This document shows, piece by piece, positions 1 through 5,416 of a stretch of 6,914 nt of DNA. A program made the translations under genes and the position numbers. The notes beneath the pieces were generated by a model. It had not been told where the DNA came from and made no database searches. It saw nothing but the letters and a program-made list of their open reading frames with translations. The first letter of the stretch is position 1. Each line of letters opens with the position of its first letter. Origin of the DNA: JAOAHC01 sp964593045 (GTDB taxonomy: Bacteria > Bacillota > Clostridia > TANB77 > CAG-465); NCBI GenBank assembly GCA_964593045.1, contig CAZQJQ010000038.1, positions 1 to 6,914 on the forward strand, given 5' to 3'.

Positions 1-806
1 TAGCATATCTTACAGCAAGTCAGTATGGAAAAGAACCATGGAATAACCCATATGGAGATTTGACATTAGGTTCATATAAACTTAAAACAGGATATGCAGG
101 AGCAAGTAAAGATAGTGGAGCTTTGTCAGAAGGAAATAGTAACTTAGCAAAATATAACACAACAAATGGAGTAAAGGCAAGTACAACAAATAACATATAT
201 GGAGTATATGATATGAGTGGTGGCGCACACGAAATGACAGCAGCAGTTATAGATAATGGAAATAGTAATATAGGTACATATGGAACAAGTAAATATACAA
301 GTAATAACAAAATAAAGGAAGAGTATAAAAAGTATTATGATATATATGAACCAGGAGATGAAGAAAAAGAAGGCGGAGCATATTATGGAACAGCAGGAAA
401 TGATTTATGGAATTCAGGATATGCAGAAAGTCAAAATATAATAAGGAAGAGACTCACACAAGCTACATATGAAAAATTTGCACAAAAACAAGGGGATGCT
501 CTATATGAGACGTCAATGTCAAATAGTTACTATGGGGTATATACAAATAATACAGCAGATTCCACTGGTAATACATGGAATTGGTTAATAGATACAAATA
601 GAACAGGAACACAAGGTTGGCAACCATCTAGAGGTTGGAATAATAATTATATGCTAACAGGTCATGCTTTGTATGCTTGGTTCTACCGTGGTGGCTATTT
701 CGGTAACGGTACGAATGCAGGAGTTTTTGCTTCTCACATGAACTACGGTAACGCTCACATGTGCCATTCGTTCCGCCCAGTCCTTATACAAGGCTCAGGA
801 ATATGA
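1..806 (+). CDS. FGE-sulfatase/C-type-lectin-like surface protein, candidate DGR target (5' end missing)
   Basis: The frame is open from the left edge (first whole codon at 3) to TGA at 804-806, leaving 267 residues of the C-terminal part; the start and any signal or prepilin peptide lie outside. Counting from the first visible residue, GVYDMSGGAHEM at 67-78 resembles the GxYDMSGNVWEW motif of formylglycine-generating-enzyme/sulfatase-modifying-factor domains, and RGG (229-231) through SFRPVL (256-261) matches the end of that C-type-lectin-like fold. The middle is rich in Asn, Gly, Tyr, Thr and Ser, as in exported proteins. The only visible Cys lies in the last block, so FGE-type catalysis is unlikely and a binding or display role is more plausible (inference). 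The last ~35 codons differ sharply in composition from the rest (see the variable-region entry). The family resembles prepilin-like surface proteins of gut Firmicutes, but the N-terminus needed to show this is absent. The gene ends in a hairpin terminator. Confidence 0.75.
   Translation, partial: AYLTASQYGKEPWNNPYGDLTLGSYKLKTGYAGASKDSGALSEGNSNLAKYNTTNGVKASTTNNIYGVYDMSGGAHEMTAAVIDNGNSNIGTYGTSKYTSNNKIKEEYKKYYDIYEPGDEEKEGGAYYGTAGNDLWNSGYAESQNIIRKRLTQATYEKFAQKQGDALYETSMSNSYYGVYTNNTADSTGNTWNWLIDTNRTGTQGWQPSRGWNNNYMLTGHALYAWFYRGGYFGNGTNAGVFASHMNYGNAHMCHSFRPVLIQGSGI
678..785 (+). other. Candidate DGR variable region (VR) at the 3' end of the surface-protein gene
   Basis: Codons 678-785 encode WFYRGGYFGNGTNAGVF, then a His/Asn/Tyr/Met/Cys-containing stretch, then SFRPVL. 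By hand count 54 of 108 bases are G or C, against a far more AT-rich upstream gene, and codons such as CGT, GGC, CGC, TTC, TCG, GTC and AAC cluster here. Known DGR targets carry a ~100-140 bp VR at the end of a C-type-lectin-like domain, with fixed RGG/NG/NAGVF/FRP positions separating residues derived from template AAC or AAT codons. Here 696 (TAT), 699 (TTC), 702 (GGT), 735 (CAC), 744 (TAC), 756 (CAC), 762 (TGC) and 765 (CAT) all end in C or T and could come from AAC/AAT by adenine mutagenesis, while 705, 741 and 750 are still AAC (inference). The boundaries are approximate, and the template repeat needed for proof is not in the window. Confidence 0.62.
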
Positions 807-848
807 TCACAATAATATTTGTGTAAATATTTAATTATAAATGTTAAT

Positions 849-891
849 AAAAAATATACCTAATACAATATTATGTATAGGTATATTTTTT
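849..891. terminator. Bidirectional intrinsic terminator between convergent genes
   Basis: An AT-rich inverted repeat has arms at 849-866 and 875-891, pairing AAAAAATATACCTA(A)TAC with GTATAGGTATATTTTTT. One bulged A and an 8-base loop separate the arms. T-runs flank it in both directions, so it can end the surface-protein transcript (+) and the small minus-strand gene that stops at 893. The stem has few G-C pairs, so its strength is uncertain. Confidence 0.75.
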
Positions 892-892
892 A

Positions 893-1117
893 CTATTTAC
901 TATTTTCTTTACTTAATCTATCATATTCTTTAAGTTTTATTTTGTAATCTAACATCTCATTTAAGTATCTATAGTACATATATTGTTGATCATAGTACAT
1001 AGCAGGGTTTGGAGCTTGTTGAACCATATCCATTTCTTGTGGAACTTGCATATTTGGATTTGGCGGCATTGTTGTGTTAAAATTGTATGGGTCAAAAAAT
1101 GGTTGATTTTTATCCAT
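893..1117 (-). CDS. Small Pro/Asn/Met/Gln/Tyr-rich hypothetical protein (74 aa)
   Basis: A complete small gene. ATG at 1117 is preceded by a full AGGAGG (plus-strand CCTCCT at 1127-1132) with 9-base spacing, which makes it a convincing translated gene. The N-terminal ~45 residues are low-complexity and rich in Pro, Asn, Met and Gln (for example TTMPPNPNMQVPQEMD), followed by a Tyr-rich stretch (MYYDQQYMYYRYL). The last ~25 residues are charged and probably helical (YKIKLKEYDRLSKENSK). There is no signal peptide, membrane segment or Cys. I recognise no family. Small proteins of this composition occur among spore-coat and coat-assembly proteins of Firmicutes, and the gene lies directly downstream of a sporulation gene on the same strand, but a coat role is only an inference. 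It is separated from ylbJ by 140 bases, so it may have its own promoter. Confidence 0.8.
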   Translation of the reverse strand: MDKNQPFFDPYNFNTTMPPNPNMQVPQEMDMVQQAPNPAMYYDQQYMYYRYLNEMLDYKIKLKEYDRLSKENSK

Positions 1118-1217
1118 AAATAATTTCCTCCTTTTTTAAAAAAATATGTATATTTTTTTTTATTTTACTAATAATATGAATGTAACCTCATAAATAAGTG
1201 TTACCCCCCTTCTTTTG

Positions 1218-1259
1218 ATAGTCACATTTTATGTGACTATTTCTTTTTTTTGTTTTTTT
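1218..1259 (+). terminator. Plus-oriented intrinsic terminator without an obvious plus-strand gene
   Basis: A perfect inverted repeat, ATAGTCACAT (1218-1227) and ATGTGACTAT (1231-1240) with a TTT loop, is followed on the plus strand by a nearly pure T tract at 1241-1259. On the minus strand the hairpin is preceded by As and followed by an A/G-rich stretch, so it is a poor terminator for ylbJ, whose stop is at 1258. Its orientation is therefore plus, although both neighbouring genes read minus. Confidence 0.7.
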
Positions 1260-2439
1260 ATCTTGTTTTATTTTTATCTTTGTCTTTTAGTATGTTATAT
1301 ATCATATATAATGATATAAATAAAATAATGAATGAAATTGATATTATGTATGATGTGGTCACATTATATTTTTGTATAAGTTCAATATATCCTCTATCTA
1401 TTGATGATAAAACGGGTATGTTGGATTTATATATAACTGGGGTAAAGCTTAGTATTATATATGTGATAACAGCTGATATTATACCGTGAATTATACTAAA
1501 TTTTATAAGTTTTGTTATTCGTATGTTTAATGTGTCAAGACTAGATGCTACTTGAAATAATATGCAAAGTCCACTAAATCCTAGCATAAAAGATTCAATT
1601 GTAATAACATATTTAAAGTTAATATTAATTTTATATATATCATATGAACCTCTAGTTATTTCAAATATAGGTGATAAAAATTCAATTAGTATATCATTTT
1701 CCATAAATCTATATATTATTGATTTTAAAATATCAAAGGAAAGGTTAAATATTGCTATGTATCCAAATATAATACCAAGAGTAACTAATGAGTTTTTTAT
1801 TGCTTTTTTTAGTATTTTTATTACATTTTCTTCGTTATTACATGATATTTTGGTATTAGTATTTAAATTTGACATTTTTTCATGTATAATATTATTATGT
1901 AGGTTATAATATCTTGAGTATATTATTCCTATTAAAATAGATGAAAGATAGTGTGAAATTGCAAGAATTAGTCCTATATATATACTTTTAAATACTATTA
2001 TACCAATAGTGGATATTATAAATGCAGGGTTACAGTTATTTATAAATGAGATAAGGATATTAGCATCTTTTTTTGATATTTTACCTTGTTCATATAGACT
2101 GTCTACTGCTTTACTACCTGAAGGGAATCCACATATAAATCCGGATATAATAGCAATACTAGAATATTTTGAAACTCTAAAAAGTTTTGATATTGGCTTT
2201 TGAAGTATTCTAGAAAAATTATCAAATATATTTGAACTAATTGCTATTTCACTGAGTATCATAAATGGAAAAAGTGATGGCAATATTCCTTCAAAAAAAA
2301 TACTTATGCTATTTTTTATTGAATAAATATATGTGTTTGGGAATATTAAAAGTATTGCTGATATTGCAAAAAATATAAAAATATATATAATTGATTTTAT
2401 TGATAATATGTTTTTTTTGTTTGACATTATTAATTTCAT
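1258..2439 (-). CDS. ylbJ: YlbJ-family sporulation integral membrane protein
   Basis: A 393-residue polytopic membrane protein, close to the ~400 residues usual for YlbJ. Family signatures: GFPSGSK at 104-110, SFINNCNPAF at 131-140, EITRG at 260-264, and GFSGLCIL at 287-294. Together they define the nucleoside-recognition/gate-type fold of YlbJ. Hydrophobic segments lie near residues 15-33, 46-68, 93-107, 137-170, 217-240, 285-300, 318-335 and 362-382, with a polar loop near 180-210. In Bacillus subtilis ylbJ is expressed in the mother cell and is needed for normal sporulation; the transported substrate, if any, is not established. ATG at 2439 is preferred over the internal ATG at 2427 because AGGTG (plus-strand CACCT at 2448-2452) lies 8 bases upstream. 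It is divergent from the methyltransferase gene across only 43 bases. No clear minus-strand terminator follows. Confidence 0.88.
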   Translation of the reverse strand: MKLIMSNKKNILSIKSIIYIFIFFAISAILLIFPNTYIYSIKNSISIFFEGILPSLFPFMILSEIAISSNIFDNFSRILQKPISKLFRVSKYSSIAIISGFICGFPSGSKAVDSLYEQGKISKKDANILISFINNCNPAFIISTIGIIVFKSIYIGLILAISHYLSSILIGIIYSRYYNLHNNIIHEKMSNLNTNTKISCNNEENVIKILKKAIKNSLVTLGIIFGYIAIFNLSFDILKSIIYRFMENDILIEFLSPIFEITRGSYDIYKININFKYVITIESFMLGFSGLCILFQVASSLDTLNIRITKLIKFSIIHGIISAVITYIILSFTPVIYKSNIPVLSSIDRGYIELIQKYNVTTSYIISISFIILFISLYMIYNILKDKDKNKTR

Positions 2440-2448
2440 TTATATAAC
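2421..2448 (+). promoter_or_regulatory. Predicted sigma-A promoter for the methyltransferase gene
   Basis: TTGACA at 2421-2426 and TATAAC at 2443-2448 are separated by 16 bases. This predicts a start near 2455 and a leader of ~28 bases that contains the ribosome-binding site. The promoter overlaps the first codons and the ribosome-binding site of the divergent ylbJ. Confidence 0.55.
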
Positions 2449-2468
2449 ACCTATAGAATATTATGAAA

Positions 2469-2474
2469 AAGGAG
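2469..2474 (+). promoter_or_regulatory. Ribosome-binding site fixing the methyltransferase start
   Basis: AAGGAG lies 8 bases before ATG 2483. The same frame is open back to ~2333, but that extension overlaps ylbJ and has no such site. An ATG at 2479 is in another frame. The start is therefore 2483. Confidence 0.85.
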
Positions 2475-2482
2475 ATAAATGT

Positions 2483-3361
2483 ATGCGTTATAGTAAAGAT
2501 TTAGTAGAGTATGAATTGTTAGATATGGCAAGTGGTGAAAAACTTGAAAAATGGGGAGAGTATATATTAATAAGGCCTGATCCTCAAATAGTATGGAGTA
2601 AAAAAAATAATCCTAATTTATGGAATATGGCTCATGCAAAATATATAAGAAGTTCTACCGGTGGTGGTCACTGGGAAAGATATAAAAATATAAAAGAAAA
2701 TTGGAAAGTAAAATATAAAGAACTTGTATTTAATTTAAAACCGATGGGATTTAAACATACTGGACTTTTTCCAGAACAAAGTGTAAATTGGGATTATATG
2801 ATTAAAAAAATTACCGAGGAAAAGTCTAAGAAAAAAAGAGATATAAAAGTTTTAAACTTATTTGCATATACAGGAGGTGCAACAGTAGCTTGCCTTTATG
2901 CAGGTGCTAGTGTATGTCATGTGGATTCATCACAAGGTATGGTAAATTGGGCAAAGGAAAATGTTAATTCTAGTGGCTTAAAAGATGCAAATGTTAGATT
3001 TTTAGTAGATGATGTAGTAAAGTTTGTAAAAAGGGAAATTAGAAGAAATAATAAGTATGATGTGATTATTATGGATCCTCCTTCATATGGTAGAGGAAAA
3101 AATGGAGAGGTATGGAGTATTGAATCTGATTTATATAATTTAATTTCTCTTTGTAAAGAGTTGCTATCTGAGGATCCTTTATTTGTTATGGTAAATACAT
3201 ATACAGGTGGACTTTCAGGTACAATAATATCAAATGTTTTAAAATTGGGTTTAGAAGTAGATAATAATGAAGAAATTATTTTTGATGAAATAGGTCTTAA
3301 ACAAAAAGATAGCAATATGTTTTTACCATGTGGAATTACAACGATATGGGAAAGAAAATAG
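2483..3361 (+). CDS. Class I SAM-dependent methyltransferase, RlmI/COG1092-like
   Basis: A 292-residue cytoplasmic protein. Residues ~10-110 form the substrate-side N-terminal region typical of this family (ELLDMASGEKLEKWGEYIL near 11-29), and ~120-250 the Rossmann-type methyltransferase domain. Motif I NLFAYTGG (125-132) binds S-adenosylmethionine, acidic VDSS (147-150) follows strand 2, DD at 176-177 probably contacts the adenine region, and DPPSYGRG (198-205) is the motif-IV catalytic-type loop. Relatives such as E. coli RlmI methylate a cytosine of 23S rRNA, but RlmI has an N-terminal PUA domain and is ~100 residues longer; this shorter form lacks it, so the exact RNA target cannot be assigned. 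It has its own predicted promoter, is divergent from ylbJ, and ends in a hairpin shared with the convergent downstream gene. Confidence 0.88.
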   Translation: MRYSKDLVEYELLDMASGEKLEKWGEYILIRPDPQIVWSKKNNPNLWNMAHAKYIRSSTGGGHWERYKNIKENWKVKYKELVFNLKPMGFKHTGLFPEQSVNWDYMIKKITEEKSKKKRDIKVLNLFAYTGGATVACLYAGASVCHVDSSQGMVNWAKENVNSSGLKDANVRFLVDDVVKFVKREIRRNNKYDVIIMDPPSYGRGKNGEVWSIESDLYNLISLCKELLSEDPLFVMVNTYTGGLSGTIISNVLKLGLEVDNNEEIIFDEIGLKQKDSNMFLPCGITTIWERK

Positions 3362-3382
3362 CCGGAGCATTAAGCTTCGGCT
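3360..3382. terminator. Shared hairpin between convergent genes
   Basis: Arms AGCCGGAGC (3360-3368) and GCTTCGGCT (3374-3382) pair with one G-T wobble around a 5-base loop. The stem begins inside the TAG of the methyltransferase (3359-3361), while the other side contains the last codons and TAA of the minus-strand gene (stop 3370-3372). The minus-strand exit (ATTTTCTTTCC) is richer in T than the plus-strand one (TTTCAAATTT). Termination is likely in both directions but stronger on minus. Confidence 0.7.
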
Positions 3383-3765
3383 TTCAAATTTAAAAGTTGA
3401 GTTTTATTTTCTGGATATACTTTAATAAGAATATCTTCCAAAATATCATCTAAATAAAGTATATCAAATATACACTCAACATTTCCGGGTTTAACCTTTG
3501 TAACGAATTTTTTTGTGATATGAAGTGGTTGATAAAAACTGAGTCTTTTTCTAAAACAAATTTCAATAGTTGCAGAAGCATTTGTGAAAAACGATAATTT
3601 TATAATTGAGGTTTCTCTTGTGTCAATTCCACCAGCTTTTGTTATTTTGAAAATCAGCTTGCTTTCTTGAAATAGTTTTGAAATGTTTTCTCCGTTTTTT
3701 ATTTTTTTTTCGCATTTTACATAGGATTCGTTTTCTAAAATTCCCCGATAAATATCAAATGTCAT
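3370..3765 (-). CDS. Hypothetical protein, 131 aa, no family recognised
   Basis: A complete gene. ATG at 3765 is preceded by AGGAGG (plus-strand CCTCCT at 3772-3777) with 6-base spacing, and a consensus promoter lies upstream, so expression is very likely. The protein has no signal peptide or membrane segment. It alternates short hydrophobic strands with charged residues (for example KLIFKITKAGG, IIKLSFFTNASATIEICF, FDILYLDDILEDILIKVYP), which suggests a mainly beta cytoplasmic domain with a Lys-rich N-terminal part. Cys at 18, 70 and 98 do not form a CxxC motif. I do not recognise a domain and assign no function. It is monocistronic, convergent with the methyltransferase and divergent from the polysaccharide operon. 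It could be a lineage-specific protein; nothing seen marks it as a regulator of its neighbours. Confidence 0.75.
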   Translation of the reverse strand: MTFDIYRGILENESYVKCEKKIKNGENISKLFQESKLIFKITKAGGIDTRETSIIKLSFFTNASATIEICFRKRLSFYQPLHITKKFVTKVKPGNVECIFDILYLDDILEDILIKVYPENKTQLLNLKAEA

Positions 3766-3814
3766 GATTTTCCTCCTTCATATATTAATATAGGATCAGT
3801 TTTCGAATAAATAA

Positions 3815-3843
3815 ATTATACTACATTTTTAGTTTTATGTCAA
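3815..3843 (-). promoter_or_regulatory. Perfect-consensus sigma-A promoter for the 131-aa gene
   Basis: Read on the minus strand: TTGACA (3838-3843), 17 bases, TATAAT (3815-3820). Both hexamers and the spacing match consensus exactly. Transcription should begin near 3808 and give a ~43-base leader that includes the AGGAGG site. Confidence 0.8.
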
Positions 3844-3955
3844 CAACAATTCATATATTATAATTCTTTGCTTGATTGTTTTTTTTATTTAATTATCTAT
3901 TTTGAGTATAATTTTATCTATATGGTCAAAATAGCTTAAATAACAACAAAAATAT

Positions 3956-3984
3956 TTGAAAATGAACAGAATATATGATATAAT
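3956..3984 (+). promoter_or_regulatory. Sigma-A promoter for the sugar-mutase/ABC-export operon
   Basis: TTGAAA (3956-3961), 17 bases, TATAAT (3979-3984). The predicted start near 3991 leaves a leader of only ~14 bases, with AGGAG at 3992-3996 almost at the 5' end of the RNA. No terminator separates the following genes, so it may serve the whole operon. Confidence 0.75.
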
Positions 3985-3991
3985 CTTTGGC

Positions 3992-3996
3992 AGGAG
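3992..3996 (+). promoter_or_regulatory. Ribosome-binding site fixing the mutase start
   Basis: AGGAG is 8 bases before ATG 4005. A longer start at TTG 3987 would place this site inside the coding sequence and leave it almost no leader, so 4005 is the supported start. Confidence 0.8.
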
Positions 3997-4004
3997 TTGG
4001 TTAT

Positions 4005-5396
4005 ATGAATTTAGAAATAAATAAAAATATTAATCCAAATATATATAGAGGCTATGATATTAGAGCTATATATGGAGAAGACTTAGATGAAACAGTTGCA
4101 TATACTGTAGGTCTTGGCTTTGGCTCATACATACAAGATAGAGGCTATACAAAATGTGTTATAGGTCATGATAATAGGGCTTCATCAGTTCCTCTTACTG
4201 ATTCCCTTATAAAAGGAATAACTAATACAGGAGTTGATGTAATATATATAGGTTTGGTTACAACACCTATGTATTATTTAGCACAAATTGAATCTTATGA
4301 TTTAATAAAAAAAGAAATTAATATATTACCAGGAATAATGGTAACTGCAAGTCATAATCCAAAAGAATATAACGGCTTTAAGATGGCGTTTGATAATTTT
4401 GGAAATGCTTGTGGAGAGATGATACAAGAATTTAGAAGATTTGTTGAAAAAGGTGAATTTAAAAAAGGAAATGGTACAGTTACAAATGTAGATATTCGTA
4501 ATAAATATTTAAATTTAATTAAAAGTAGTATAAAACTTGGAAATAGGAAACTAAAAGTTGTGGCTGATGCTGGAAATGGTACTACTTCAGTTATAGTAAA
4601 AGATGTATTTTCTATGTTTAACATAGATGTTAAATATATATTTTGCGATTCTGATCCAGATTTTCCAAATCATCATCCAGATCCAAGTGTAGAGAAAAAT
4701 AACGAAGCATTAAAAAAGGCTGTACTTGATGAAAAAGCTGATATTGGTATAGGCCTTGATGGGGATGGTGATAGAGTAGGAATAATTGATGAAAATGGTA
4801 AAATGATATACATTGATTATTATGCAATAATAATATGGCGTGATATAATGGGTAAAATATCAAATAAACAAGCTTTGTTTGATGTAAAATGTACAAAATC
4901 ACTTCCTGATGAGATTATAAAGCTTGGAGGTGAACCAGTATGCTATAGAACAGGAAATTCATATATGAAGGCTAAAATGAAAGAAGGAAAATTTGAGTTT
5001 GGTAGCGAACTATCAGGACATGTATTTTTCTTTGATAAATGGCCAAATATTGATGATGGTATATATGCTGGTTTAAGACTTATAGAAATATTATCTAATT
5101 CAGATAAAAAATTAAGTGAGTTATTATTAGGTATTAACAAATATTATTCGACACCTGAAATTAAAATAGAGTCATCAGATGATGAAAAATTTAAAATAAT
5201 AGAAAAAATAAAAGAGTATTGTATTCAAAAAGGATATAATATTAATACAATTGATGGAGTAAGAGCTGAGTTTAATGATGGTTGGGCACTTGTTCGTGCT
5301 TCAAATACAGGACCAAATATTACAGCTAGATTTGAAGGAAATACAGAAGAAACAATGGAAAAAATACAAGATGAATTTATGAAATTATTAAAATAA
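4005..5396 (+). CDS. Phosphomannomutase/phosphoglucomutase (alpha-D-phosphohexomutase)
   Basis: A 463-residue cytoplasmic enzyme of normal length for the PMM/PGM (AlgC/ManB) group. It interconverts hexose-6-phosphate and hexose-1-phosphate, supplying mannose-1-P or glucose-1-P for nucleotide-sugar synthesis. All four domain signatures are visible: YDIRAIYG (17-24), the phosphoserine loop TASHNP (114-119, catalytic Ser116), the metal-binding loop DGDGDR (252-257), the sugar-specificity loop GSELSGH (333-339), and the phosphate-binding RASNTGP (431-437). The GxExSGH loop and RASNTGP fit the PMM/PGM subgroup rather than GlmM, but which sugar dominates cannot be read from sequence. It is the first gene of a plus-strand operon, 20 bases before a polysaccharide-export permease, which supports a role in surface glycan supply. 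Confidence 0.93.
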   Translation: MNLEINKNINPNIYRGYDIRAIYGEDLDETVAYTVGLGFGSYIQDRGYTKCVIGHDNRASSVPLTDSLIKGITNTGVDVIYIGLVTTPMYYLAQIESYDLIKKEINILPGIMVTASHNPKEYNGFKMAFDNFGNACGEMIQEFRRFVEKGEFKKGNGTVTNVDIRNKYLNLIKSSIKLGNRKLKVVADAGNGTTSVIVKDVFSMFNIDVKYIFCDSDPDFPNHHPDPSVEKNNEALKKAVLDEKADIGIGLDGDGDRVGIIDENGKMIYIDYYAIIIWRDIMGKISNKQALFDVKCTKSLPDEIIKLGGEPVCYRTGNSYMKAKMKEGKFEFGSELSGHVFFFDKWPNIDDGIYAGLRLIEILSNSDKKLSELLLGINKYYSTPEIKIESSDDEKFKIIEKIKEYCIQKGYNINTIDGVRAEFNDGWALVRASNTGPNITARFEGNTEETMEKIQDEFMKLLK

Positions 5397-5416
5397 GGAA
5401 GGAAGATTGTAACTTT

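Noticed and set aside
20..310. 96-codon minus-strand open frame opposite the surface-protein gene
   Set aside because: It lies wholly antisense to a coherent protein with family motifs, and its hydrophobic translation is what AT-rich antisense gives.
1168..1210. Tiny minus-strand ORF (ATG at 1191, seven residues) behind a G6 run that resembles a ribosome site
   Set aside because: It is too short to support, the spacing (~12 bases) is long, and no attenuator structure downstream depends on it. The C6/G6 run itself is odd in such AT-rich DNA but unexplained.
1218..1240. Palindrome TAGTCACAT...ATGTGACTA as a regulator operator
   Set aside because: The long T tract right after it and the 3-base loop fit an intrinsic terminator better, and no promoter is placed to be controlled by it.
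1250..2203. Plus-strand open frames inside ylbJ (1250-1489, 1562-1909, 2009-2203)
   Set aside because: They are shadows of ylbJ, whose product carries clear family motifs on the minus strand.
2333..2482. N-terminal extension of the methyltransferase frame
   Set aside because: It overlaps ylbJ, has no ribosome-binding site, and encodes a hydrophobic segment not expected in this enzyme. ATG 2483 with AAGGAG is better.
2917..3315. 132-codon minus-strand open frame inside the methyltransferase
   Set aside because: It is antisense to the SAM-binding domain and has no ribosome-binding site of its own.
4352..5140. Minus-strand open frames inside the hexose mutase (4352-4624, 4630-4902, 4943-5140)
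   Set aside because: They lie antisense to conserved mutase motifs and are of biased, shadow-like composition.
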